Positions 17,723-26,014 of a DNA stretch of 64,000 nt are shown piece after piece. A program made the translations under genes and the position numbers. The stretch covers positions 110,130-174,129 of the forward strand of contig CAKSTL010000005.1 in assembly GCA_934500875.1 (NCBI GenBank). The letters run 5' to 3'. Each line of letters starts with the position of its first letter. Position 1 is the first letter of the stretch. The notes beneath the pieces are model-generated. The model worked only from the letters and a program-made list of their open reading frames with translations. It ran no database searches and was not told the origin of the DNA. Source of the stretch: an uncultured Clostridia bacterium. GTDB taxonomy: Bacteria; Bacillota; Clostridia; UMGS1810.

Positions 17723-18127
17723 TTGAAAAAAACTGAATTTTCCGTCAGCGAAGAAACAGGCGCGTCAAAAATAAAAACCATACTTATTTCGGTTGGCGCC
17801 GCATATCTTATATCGCTGCTTCTGCTGCTTGTTCTGGCGGTTTTGGTTACATATACATCTTTAAACGAGGATATTTCGGCAGCAGCGGTCGGAATAATCG
17901 GTGCGGTTTCTGCCCTCGCCGCAGGAATAATTGCGGCAAAAAATGCGCAGTCGAGAGGATACCTTCACGGTATGATTGCGGCGGTTATATACAGAATTCT
18001 GCTGTCTGTTGCGGGTGAGCTTATTTATACCGGCGCCGACTTCGGATTAAAATTTTTCTTGTCGCTTGCGCTTGCGGCAGTTTTCGGCGCAATCGGCGGT
18101 ATTATAGGAATTAATATAGGAAAATAA
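17723..18127 (+). CDS. TIGR04086-type small integral membrane protein
   Basis: 134-aa protein with four predicted membrane helices rich in Ala, Leu, Ile and Gly (about residues 20-43, 50-68, 77-97 and 108-132). It matches the poorly characterised TIGR04086 family, which in Clostridia usually lies after yajC; the function is unknown. I choose the TTG at 17723, giving MKKTEFSVSE, because GGGGTGA stands 5 nt upstream. The GTG at 17714 lies within that site. Confidence 0.7.
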   Translation: MKKTEFSVSEETGASKIKTILISVGAAYLISLLLLLVLAVLVTYTSLNEDISAAAVGIIGAVSALAAGIIAAKNAQSRGYLHGMIAAVIYRILLSVAGELIYTGADFGLKFFLSLALAAVFGAIGGIIGINIGK

Positions 18128-18143
18128 CGCATACTTTCTGCCA

Positions 18144-18184
18144 TAAAAAATATCCGTCTGCACATCGTTTGCGCAGGCGGATAT
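18144..18184 (-). terminator. Terminator for the beta-galactosidase gene (bidirectional hairpin)
   Basis: ATATCCGTCTGC and GCAGGCGGATAT form a 12-bp stem with one wobble. On the minus strand it is followed by TTTTTT, fitting the end of the lacZ transcript. On the plus strand the following T run is weaker but could stop the yajC transcript. Confidence 0.75.
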
Positions 18185-18258
18185 TTGCTTTGAAGGCATT
18201 TTGCCTCCGTTGCAGATACATATTTATATAGGGTGATTACGGGCATATTTTTTAAAAA

Positions 18259-21255
18259 TTATGCGTCTTTTGAAAAAGGCTCTATCGTAATTTCAAAATC
18301 AATCTTATCGCCGGGGTTAATTCTCGCATCTTCGCTCGGAACCTGACCTCCCACGGACTTTGAGCCTACTCCGCTCATAAAAAAGTCAATGTAGAGAAAG
18401 AGATTTTTGCTGTTTTTAAGTTCATACAAGTGCCGTGCGTTTGTCATTTCGTGAATGTCATAACGGCTTGCCGAAAACGAGAAGTTTCCGCACACCTTAA
18501 TGCCGTTTGAGTTTTTGTCGGTAACGGTGACAAATTTTGTTCCGCACCGGCTTTGGCACTCCTGCGGTTTTTCGTAATGCTGCGATAAATCGTCAACTGT
18601 GTAACCGTAAAGATTGCGCACAGCGCCCGAGCATTTGTCGGCATAGCACTCCATAGGGCCTTTTCCGAAGTATTTTATATTGTCAAATTCTTCTCCGAGC
18701 GCAAAAACGTAACCGTATCGGGGAAGCCAGTACGGCAGCGTTTCATTGAAAAAGCCTTTTTGCGAAATTCTGATTTTTCCGTTTCCGTAAAAGACAAATT
18801 CATATTTTGCCTCTGCAATGTGCCTTCTTCCCTGGACGGCAAAAATAAGGTCGCCGCTTATTTTGAAAAATCCTTCGCCCTCCTCGGTTTTAATGTTTTT
18901 GAGCACCTGCTCGGGATATTCAATATTGCCGAATTCCCTTGTCATATTCCATTTTTCTTTCATATTCGACACCTTAACGGGCGCATTGTCGTTGTCCGTC
19001 GGCGCACGCCAGCAGTTTATTGCCTGCGGCGCATTAAGAATTTCTTTTCCGCCCGTTTTCATAGATACAATTGTGCCGTCGTCGGTCGAAAATGTGTATT
19101 CAAAGTTTTTGCCGCTTATTGTTATATCGGCAAAATTTCTTTTTACACAGGGCGTTTCGGTGCATATTTTGTCCTCTTTGCACACGCCGTTTAATTCAAA
19201 CTGAAATCTTGCAATTTCGTGTCCTTTATCGCACCAGTCGGTCTTGTTTTTAAACCTTGCAAAAACTGTAAGATACGAAAGGCTTTCGGACGAAAGCTTA
19301 AGATTAAGCTTTGCTTTTTCGCTTTTTCCGGGCTTGGTGTCAACAAAAAAGCTCTCTTTTTCAATAACTTTTCCGCACACCTCGGTCTGCGCCGTAAATT
19401 CAATGTACGAAAGGTCGCAGAAATAGTTTCGGTTAAAAATTTCTATTTCAGCCAAGTTTTTATCGGGCATAAAAATTCTTACCGGCGCAAAAACCGCCTT
19501 TGCCTCACAGAGCGCAGAATGTGCGATTCTGTCGGGATTTACAATTCCGTCCATACAAACGTTTCTTAAATTGTGCTTGTCGCCAAAATCTCCGCCGTAG
19601 CCGTAATATTCTTTTCCGTTTTCGTTTTTAAGGCAGAGTGCATGGTCGCACCATTCCCAGATAAACCCTCCCATAAAGCGTTTGTCGCTTTCAAAAAGGT
19701 CGTCATATGCCTTAAGGTCGCCGCAGCTGTTGCCCATTGCGTGAGAATACTCGCACAACAGGATGGGGTTTGTGTTCTGCTCGTCGTCATAAAATGTTTT
19801 AAGCGTTTCAATGGGCGTATACATATGCGAATAAATGTCCAAAAGCGGCTTTACGTCGGGATTATTTGCATATTCGTGGTTGGGCATTTTCTGCGCAACG
19901 CCCTCGTACTGCAAAATTCGGGTATCATCATAGCTGCGTATAAATTCCGCCTCTTTTTTTATGTTTTCGCCCCAGCTCGATTCGTTTCCGAGCGACCAGA
20001 TAATAACCGAGGTATAGTTTTTAAGAGCGTACACCATTCGGTGCGCCCTGTCAAGAATTGCCCCTTCAAACACGGGATTGTCGTTTATCGCTTCAAAATC
20101 GTCGGGGTAATATCCGCCGTGGCACTCCATATCCGCCTCGGCAATCACATAAAATCCAAGCTCGTCGCACAGCTCATAAAAATCGTGAGTATTCGGATAG
20201 TGCGAACAGCGTATTGCGTTGATGTTGTTTTTCTTCATCATAAGAAGGTCACGCTTTATATGCTCGGTATTCACCGTGTAGCCCGTTCTCGGGTCGCTGT
20301 CGTGGCGGTTTACGCCGTAAAATTTTATGGGTGCGCCGTTGAAATAAAAAACGCTGTCTTTAACCTTAACGCTTCTGAACCCGAATTTCTGGCGGATAAA
20401 TTCATTGCCGCACTTAAGGATAAGCGTATACAGATACGGTTTTTCTGCCGACCATAATTTGTGATTTTCAACGGTAAATTCTGCCTTGCCGTCCGATTTT
20501 TTTTCGGCGATAAGGTTGTTTTCGGCGTCGAATACCGAGAGCGAAAATTCTTTGTCCGATGCAACATCCGCAAAAACCCTTCCGCTTTCGGGGTCTGCTT
20601 TTATAAAAAAGTCACGGACGCACTCTTTTTCACGTTCAAGAATAAAAACGCTTCTGAAAATTCCCGAAAGCCTTATTTTGTCCTGGTCCTCAATGTATGA
20701 GCCGCTGCACCACTTCAAAACCATTACGCAAAGCCTGTTTGAGCCGTTTTTCAAATAAGGCGTTATATCAAACGCCGAGTCGCAGTGCGGACATTCGCCG
20801 TAGCCTGCAAACGAGCCGTTGAGCCATACATAAAACGACGAATCAACGCCTTCAAAGTGAAGTTCGTAGTTTTTATCCTCGCATTTTTCAATTTCAAATT
20901 CACGTATGTATTCCCCGACGGGGTTCTTTTGCGGAACGTTCGGAGGGTCGAAAATAAAGGTGTAGGGCGACGACTGATACTGCGCATTGCCGTAGCCGAA
21001 GCACTGCTGACAGGACGGAACGGGAATTTTATCAAAGTGCGAATAATCAAAGCCTTCTTCAAAAAAGCGGTCTGCCTTTGAAATACTGTCTTTATACAAA
21101 AAATTCCACTCGCCGTCAAGAAGATGAAAATAAGACGATTTTGTGCGGTCAAAGTCTATTTCGTCCGCACTTGCAAACGGAATGAAATACGCTCTGTCGT
21201 CAAGCTCGTTTACCCTGAAAATTTCCGGATTTTTCCACTCTGTATATCTTTCCAT
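18259..21255 (-). CDS. lacZ: Beta-galactosidase, glycoside hydrolase family 2 (LacZ type)
   Basis: Retaining hydrolase removing terminal beta-galactosyl groups, for example from lactose or galactan oligosaccharides. The 998-aa protein has the full LacZ layout: sugar-binding jelly roll, Ig-like domain, TIM barrel, second Ig-like domain and the small-chain domain (WRAPTDND). The acid/base glutamate is E425 in SLGNES and the nucleophile is E502 in CEYSHAMGNS. There is no signal peptide, so it is cytoplasmic and depends on imported oligosaccharides. AGAGGT precedes the ATG. It diverges from a YesM-type kinase gene, with separate promoters in the 140-nt gap. Confidence 0.95.
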   Translation of the reverse strand: MERYTEWKNPEIFRVNELDDRAYFIPFASADEIDFDRTKSSYFHLLDGEWNFLYKDSISKADRFFEEGFDYSHFDKIPVPSCQQCFGYGNAQYQSSPYTFIFDPPNVPQKNPVGEYIREFEIEKCEDKNYELHFEGVDSSFYVWLNGSFAGYGECPHCDSAFDITPYLKNGSNRLCVMVLKWCSGSYIEDQDKIRLSGIFRSVFILEREKECVRDFFIKADPESGRVFADVASDKEFSLSVFDAENNLIAEKKSDGKAEFTVENHKLWSAEKPYLYTLILKCGNEFIRQKFGFRSVKVKDSVFYFNGAPIKFYGVNRHDSDPRTGYTVNTEHIKRDLLMMKKNNINAIRCSHYPNTHDFYELCDELGFYVIAEADMECHGGYYPDDFEAINDNPVFEGAILDRAHRMVYALKNYTSVIIWSLGNESSWGENIKKEAEFIRSYDDTRILQYEGVAQKMPNHEYANNPDVKPLLDIYSHMYTPIETLKTFYDDEQNTNPILLCEYSHAMGNSCGDLKAYDDLFESDKRFMGGFIWEWCDHALCLKNENGKEYYGYGGDFGDKHNLRNVCMDGIVNPDRIAHSALCEAKAVFAPVRIFMPDKNLAEIEIFNRNYFCDLSYIEFTAQTEVCGKVIEKESFFVDTKPGKSEKAKLNLKLSSESLSYLTVFARFKNKTDWCDKGHEIARFQFELNGVCKEDKICTETPCVKRNFADITISGKNFEYTFSTDDGTIVSMKTGGKEILNAPQAINCWRAPTDNDNAPVKVSNMKEKWNMTREFGNIEYPEQVLKNIKTEEGEGFFKISGDLIFAVQGRRHIAEAKYEFVFYGNGKIRISQKGFFNETLPYWLPRYGYVFALGEEFDNIKYFGKGPMECYADKCSGAVRNLYGYTVDDLSQHYEKPQECQSRCGTKFVTVTDKNSNGIKVCGNFSFSASRYDIHEMTNARHLYELKNSKNLFLYIDFFMSGVGSKSVGGQVPSEDARINPGDKIDFEITIEPFSKDA

Positions 21256-21299
21256 ATGATTTGTACCTCTTTACAAATAAAAATCTTTATGTTATGCTA

Positions 21300-21328
21300 A
21301 TTATATAAAAATGAGAAAAAAAGCGCAA
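21300..21328 (-). promoter_or_regulatory. lacZ promoter
   Basis: Reading the minus strand, TTGCGC (21328-21323) and TATAAT (21305-21300) are spaced by 17 nt. It gives a leader of about 40 nt before the lacZ start. Confidence 0.7.
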
Positions 21329-21343
21329 CAAAATAAGAAAAAT

Positions 21344-21373
21344 TTGCTGTATATTTAAAAAAAATGCTACAAA
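21344..21373 (+). promoter_or_regulatory. Promoter for the sensor kinase gene
   Basis: TTGCTG (21344-21349) and an extended -10 TGCTACAAA (-10 box 21368-21373), spacer 18 nt. The ATTTAAAAAAA spacer and TGnTACAA box resemble the promoter before the gene at 43,898. Confidence 0.5.
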
Positions 21374-21395
21374 AACTGCCCTTTCGAGGTGAAAA

Positions 21396-23150
21396 ATGAT
21401 AAATCTTATAAGAAAGCTTAAATTAAAAAATAAAATACTTATTTCCTACATTCCCATTGTGCTTATTTTGGTGACAGTGTTTTTTGTGTATAACAAAAGA
21501 ATTGTAAACAGTTATATAGAAAAACAGCTTATGTATTCGTCAAAAAATTCGAGCGACCGCACCATTGATTTTATCGAGCAGAAAATAGTGGGTCTTTCAA
21601 GCGTTATGAGCTTTATCATTGCCGACCCTGCCGTTGAGGAGGCGATTTTCTCCGATTATTCAACCCTTGACTATTACGAGCAGTATAATCTTGTGTACCG
21701 TCTTGAGCAGAATTTTATTGAAACCATTGAAAAAAACGATTTGGACAGCATAAAAATTTTTCTGCCCGACGAATTTGAATTCCGCAACGTTGAGTATATC
21801 GGAAGCTTTTCGGACGTTGAAAAAAGCGACTGGTACAAGAGAATGATAGCCGACAAAAAGGCGCTTATGTGCACAAAAGAAACGCTCTCCGACGGCAAAA
21901 GCTATATAAGCGTAGGCAGGCTTATCTCGGAAAAAAACAATTTTACAAAGCGTATAGCGGCGGTTAAAATTTATATTTCGGAGGAAAAAATAAAAAGTAT
22001 TCTCGGCAAAAACGCCGTGTCCGACAAAGGCGTAAGCTATATTTTAAACGAATACGGCGAGGTTATATGCTCTTCGGATTATGCTCTTTTGGACGAGTAC
22101 AGAACAAACGAAGCCGTGTTTAAAACCGCACTCGAAAGCCAGCAGTGGGTGCATACAAACGAGGGCGGAAAAAGGTTTTGTATGGTAAGAAAAATCGACT
22201 ATCCGAGCTGGTATTTTGTAGACGTTATAAGCGACAGCCTTCTTACCGACGAGCTTGGGCATCTTAACAGGATTATGGCGCTCAATATGATTGTCGCAAT
22301 GATTATGGCATATGCGCTGGCATATTTTATTTCACGCTCGGTAAACAAGCGTATTATAAGGCTTAACACCTCCATTGAGCGTGCGTCAAACGGAAAGTTT
22401 GCACCCATAAAGCTTAATGCCGTCGCAAAGGATACGTCGGACGAGATTGACGTTTTATCCGAAAATTACAACAAGATGATAAAAGAGCTTGAAAATGCAA
22501 TGAAACAGCAGTACGAGAACGGTAAAATAATAAAAAATGCCGAGCTTAAGGTTTTGTACGAACAGATAAATCCGCATTTTCTCTACAACGTTCTCGACCT
22601 TATAAACTGGATGGCAATAAACAACGAAACAAAAAATATTTCGTCCACCGTCACAAAGCTTGCAAATTATTACAAGCTGACGCTCAACAAGGGAAACGAA
22701 ATTATTTCCATAAGCAACGAGCTTGAACACGTAAGGCTTTATTTTGAAATTCAGAAAATACGATTTGAAAATATGGAGCAGATTGTTGTGGATGTTCCGG
22801 CAGAGCTTTTGGAATGCAGAATTTTAAAAACCATTTTTCAGCCCCTTCTTGAAAACTTTATAAAGCACGGTATGAAAGAGGACGACGATTTTAAAGGGAT
22901 TTTTTCGATAAAGGCAAAGAGTGACAAAGATGACATTATATTTACCGTGTCGGACAACGGAGAGGGTATAGAAAAAAGCGTTTTGGCAGCCGTTGAGGAC
23001 GGCACGTTTGAGAGCAAAAGCGGCAGCGGCTTCGGTTTAAGAAGCATTAACGAGCGGCTTAAGCTTTTTTACGGCGACGGTTACGGCCTTTCGTTCGGCG
23101 ACTGCACAAACGGTGCTGTAATTTACGTCAAAATTCCCAGGGTTGAATGA
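21396..23150 (+). CDS. YesM-type sensor histidine kinase
   Basis: Membrane kinase that typically pairs with an AraC-type response regulator and senses extracellular sugars or solute-binding proteins. The 584-aa protein has transmembrane helices at about 12-32 and 292-312 enclosing a Cache-like extracellular domain. A HAMP segment follows, then the His_kinase family domain with the phospho-acceptor H394 in EQINPHFLYN. The ATPase domain has QPLLENFIKHG, SDNGEGI and GSGFGLRSINERL. No response regulator gene adjoins it. The nearest AraC-type regulator is at 51,248. GAGGTGA precedes the ATG. Confidence 0.93.
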   Translation: MINLIRKLKLKNKILISYIPIVLILVTVFFVYNKRIVNSYIEKQLMYSSKNSSDRTIDFIEQKIVGLSSVMSFIIADPAVEEAIFSDYSTLDYYEQYNLVYRLEQNFIETIEKNDLDSIKIFLPDEFEFRNVEYIGSFSDVEKSDWYKRMIADKKALMCTKETLSDGKSYISVGRLISEKNNFTKRIAAVKIYISEEKIKSILGKNAVSDKGVSYILNEYGEVICSSDYALLDEYRTNEAVFKTALESQQWVHTNEGGKRFCMVRKIDYPSWYFVDVISDSLLTDELGHLNRIMALNMIVAMIMAYALAYFISRSVNKRIIRLNTSIERASNGKFAPIKLNAVAKDTSDEIDVLSENYNKMIKELENAMKQQYENGKIIKNAELKVLYEQINPHFLYNVLDLINWMAINNETKNISSTVTKLANYYKLTLNKGNEIISISNELEHVRLYFEIQKIRFENMEQIVVDVPAELLECRILKTIFQPLLENFIKHGMKEDDDFKGIFSIKAKSDKDDIIFTVSDNGEGIEKSVLAAVEDGTFESKSGSGFGLRSINERLKLFYGDGYGLSFGDCTNGAVIYVKIPRVE

Positions 23151-23235
23151 CGGGCGGAAAATGAATATTTTCGTTTCGTCAAAATTCCCAAAAATAAAAA
23201 AATTTTAAAAAACTCTTTTATTTTTTTTCATATAG

Positions 23236-23244
23236 TGATATAAT
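23236..23244 (+). promoter_or_regulatory. Extended -10 promoter element before murA
   Basis: TGATATAAT (extended -10) in a 215-nt gap. The -35 region (TTTTAT) is poor, as expected for an extended -10 promoter. The leader of about 115 nt to murA holds no convincing hairpin. Confidence 0.55.
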
Positions 23245-23366
23245 AGTAAAATATGAAATTATAAACTTTAAAGGCGTTGGCCGCTTATTTGATTTGTAAA
23301 GGGCATTTTTGATTTTTAAAGTAAAGGCGGCTTTTTAAGGCAAAATAAAGGATGGGTGAAAATACC

Positions 23367-24623
23367 TTGGAAAAATTTGTTATAAACGGCGGAAAAGCTC
23401 TTTGCGGAAGCGTTGATATTTCGGGTGCAAAAAACGCCGCTGTTGCAATTATCCCGGCTGCTATTTTAATTGAGGACGAGTGTATTATCGAGAATGTTCC
23501 CGATATAAAGGACGTCCGCATTATTTTGGATATTCTTTCATCTTTGGGCGCAAAGGTGGAAAAAATTGACGCAAACACCGTAAAAATTGACGCTTCAACC
23601 TTAAATACATACATTGCCGAAAAGGAAATGGCGTCAAAAATGAGAGCGTCGTATTACCTTCTCGGCGCACTTTGCTCACGTTTCAAAAAGGCGGTTGTGC
23701 CTCCTCCGGGCGGCTGCAATTTCGGCATACGTCCCATTGACCAGCACATTAAAGGGTTTGAGGCTCTAAACTGCAAAGTTGAAATAAAGCACGGCAGCAT
23801 TTATGTTGACGGCGAAAATATAAAGGGCGGTCAGGTGTATTTTGACGTTGTAAGCGTGGGTGCAACCATAAACCTTATGCTTGCGGCGGTGCGTGCGCCG
23901 GGCGTTACGGTTATGGAAAATGCGGCAAAAGAGCCGCACATTGTTGACGTTGCAAACTTTCTTAATTCTATGGGCGCAAACATAAAGGGCGCAGGAACCG
24001 ACGTTATAAAAATTACGGGGGTTGAAAAGCTTCACGGCGGAACATACGGCGTTATTCCCGACCAGATTGAGGCGGGAACGTATATGTTTGCGGCGGCGGC
24101 GACAAGGGGAGATGTTACCATCAAAAACGTAATTCCCAAGCATCTTGAGGCGATTACGTCAAAATTTATCGAGATGGGCGTGGACGTTACCGAGGGCGAC
24201 GACGAAATAAGGGTGTGTGCAAAAGGAAATCTTAATAAAATCAACGTTAAAACCCTTCCGTATCCGGGATTTCCCACAGATCTTCAGCCGCCAATGGTGG
24301 CGCTTTTAACAACGGTAAACGGCACAAGCATTGTCACCGAAAGCGTGTGGGATTCACGTTTTCAGTATGTTGCCGAGCTTGAAAAAATGGGTGCGAAAAT
24401 CACCGTAAACGGCTCTGTTGCGGTTATTGAGGGAGGGCATCCCCTGACCGGTGCGGACGTAAAATCAACCGACCTTCGTGCGGGCGCAGGCATGGTTATT
24501 GCCGCACTTTGCGCAAACGGCACAACCGAGGTTTTAAACGTTCATCATATTGACAGAGGATACGAAAATATTATAGAAAAACTTACAAATCTCGGAGCGG
24601 ATATAAAAAGAACAAATGATTAG
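23367..24623 (+). CDS. murA: UDP-N-acetylglucosamine 1-carboxyvinyltransferase
   Basis: First committed step of peptidoglycan synthesis: enolpyruvyl transfer from PEP to UDP-GlcNAc. The protein is 418 aa from the TTG at 23367, which gives the canonical MEKFVINGG start and has GGGTGA upstream. An ATG five codons earlier overlaps the AAAGG and is less likely. SGAKNAAVAIIPA binds substrate. The catalytic cysteine C117 in PPPGGCNFG is present, so it is the fosfomycin-sensitive type. Other landmarks are RAPGVTV and the C-terminal DLRAGAGMVIAAL. The gene overlaps the next by 8 nt. Confidence 0.95.
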   Translation: MEKFVINGGKALCGSVDISGAKNAAVAIIPAAILIEDECIIENVPDIKDVRIILDILSSLGAKVEKIDANTVKIDASTLNTYIAEKEMASKMRASYYLLGALCSRFKKAVVPPPGGCNFGIRPIDQHIKGFEALNCKVEIKHGSIYVDGENIKGGQVYFDVVSVGATINLMLAAVRAPGVTVMENAAKEPHIVDVANFLNSMGANIKGAGTDVIKITGVEKLHGGTYGVIPDQIEAGTYMFAAAATRGDVTIKNVIPKHLEAITSKFIEMGVDVTEGDDEIRVCAKGNLNKINVKTLPYPGFPTDLQPPMVALLTTVNGTSIVTESVWDSRFQYVAELEKMGAKITVNGSVAVIEGGHPLTGADVKSTDLRAGAGMVIAALCANGTTEVLNVHHIDRGYENIIEKLTNLGADIKRTND

Positions 24624-25392
24624 ATTTATTACACTGTTCAGCGGAAGCAGCGGCAATTGCACGCTTATTTCCGGAGGCGACACCAACATTTTAATAGACG
24701 CAGGAGTAAGCTGTGCGAGAATTTGCACAGCTCTTTCGCAAATCGGGATAAATCCCGGTATGCTGGACGCAATTCTTGTAACGCACGAACATTCGGATCA
24801 CATAAGCGGTGTAAGGGTTCTGTCAAAAAAGTTCAATATCCCCGTTTATGCAACCGAAAAAACGATAGAAGCAATGAATCTGTATGACGTATACAGTCAT
24901 AACATTCGTGTTATCGAGGCGGCAAAGGCGTTTGAAATACGTGAATTTGAAATTTTTCCGTTTTCCATTCCGCACGACGCCGCAGACCCTGTCGGCTACA
25001 GCGTGCTTGCCGAAAACAAGCGTTATACCGTCGCAACCGATTTGGGGCATATAAGCGAAAGGCTTTTAAAATGCTTATACCGCAGCGATACGGTGCTGCT
25101 TGAGTCAAATCACGATATACAAATGCTTAAAAACGGACGGTATTCGTATCCTTTGAAAAAGAGGATTTTGTCTGATTTGGGGCATCTTTCAAACGATAAT
25201 GCAGCCTGGGCGGCAACGCAGCTTGCAATGTGGGGAACGTGCAAAATCATACTCGGACATTTGTCGGGCGAGAACAATACCCCCCATCTTGCGTATGAGG
25301 CGGCGTACGGTATGCTTGAAAAAAACGGTGCGCAAATCGGCGGTGATGTGGTGCTTAAGGTTGCGCCGAGAAACGGAATTTTAGAGGTTTGA
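24616..25392 (+). CDS. MBL-fold metallo-hydrolase, YycJ/WalJ type
   Basis: Metallo-beta-lactamase-fold hydrolase of the group encoded near WalKR in Bacilli, for which an exonuclease-like role in cell-cycle or wall control has been proposed. The 258-aa protein has the metal motif THEHSDH, the N-terminal FSGSSGNCTLI that marks this subgroup, a downstream TDLGH and the C-terminal LGHLSGENNTP. Its start overlaps murA by 8 nt. The substrate is not known from sequence. Confidence 0.85.
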   Translation: MIRFITLFSGSSGNCTLISGGDTNILIDAGVSCARICTALSQIGINPGMLDAILVTHEHSDHISGVRVLSKKFNIPVYATEKTIEAMNLYDVYSHNIRVIEAAKAFEIREFEIFPFSIPHDAADPVGYSVLAENKRYTVATDLGHISERLLKCLYRSDTVLLESNHDIQMLKNGRYSYPLKKRILSDLGHLSNDNAAWAATQLAMWGTCKIILGHLSGENNTPHLAYEAAYGMLEKNGAQIGGDVVLKVAPRNGILEV

Positions 25393-25429
25393 TTACATAT
25401 TGTTACATATAATGAAAGGGGTTTTGCAG

Positions 25430-25984
25430 ATGAATAATACGCCTGTAAACGAGGTTGCGCAAAGAATAAGAGAGCTCAGGGAAGTGTGCGGATATTCAAA
25501 AGAAAAGCTTGCAAGGGAGCTTGGAATTGACCCTTCGGTATATGAGGATTACGAAAAAACGGGCGAAAATATTCCCATCAGCGTAATTTACGAAATTGCA
25601 AATAAGTTTAAGGTTGATTTTACCGAAATCATAACGGGAGTTAGCGCAAAGCTTGATACATATCATCTTGTGCGAAGCGGCGAGGGAAAAGACGTTAACC
25701 GCTATCCGGGATACCGTTTTTCCGATCTTGCGTATAAATTCGGGCGCAAAATTATGCAGCCCCTTCTGGTTACTCTCGACCCGTCAGACAAACCTGCCTC
25801 GCTTGTTTCGCACGCAGGTCAGGAGTTCAATATGGTGGTGGAAGGCTCTGTTGCCGTCGTCATTGAGGATGAGGAACTCATCCTGAACACAGGCGACACC
25901 ATCTATTTTAATCCGAACTTAATGCACGGACAAAGATGCGTCGGCGACAAAAAAGCTGTTTTTCTTACCATAATTGCCGAATAA
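25430..25984 (+). CDS. XRE-family regulator with C-terminal cupin
   Basis: DNA-binding regulator of 184 aa. Residues 8-62 are a Cro/C1-type helix-turn-helix (RIRELREVCGYSKEKLAREL). Residues 110-184 are a cupin barrel with HAGQEFNMVVEG and GDTIYFNPNLMHG, likely binding a small ligand. The ATG at 25430 is preceded by GAAAGGGG. It lies 30 nt ahead of an acyl-CoA ligase gene. This XRE-cupin plus AMP-ligase pairing recurs in gut Clostridia, so it probably senses a product of, or controls, that ligase. The ligand is unknown. Confidence 0.85.
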   Translation: MNNTPVNEVAQRIRELREVCGYSKEKLARELGIDPSVYEDYEKTGENIPISVIYEIANKFKVDFTEIITGVSAKLDTYHLVRSGEGKDVNRYPGYRFSDLAYKFGRKIMQPLLVTLDPSDKPASLVSHAGQEFNMVVEGSVAVVIEDEELILNTGDTIYFNPNLMHGQRCVGDKKAVFLTIIAE

Positions 25985-26014
25985 GGCTTGCATTTTGAAA
26001 AGGACGTGTTAAAT

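Noticed and set aside
19573..20457. 294-codon open frame on the + strand within the lacZ region
   Set aside because: It is antisense to the clearly conserved GH2 gene, has no ribosome-binding site and shows no family resemblance; long antisense frames arise from the codon bias here.
23126..23190. CGTCAAAATTCCCA repeated 51 bp apart at the end of the kinase gene
   Set aside because: Only 14 bp are shared and the surroundings differ; mentioned as weak support for 3'-end duplications but not listed as a feature.
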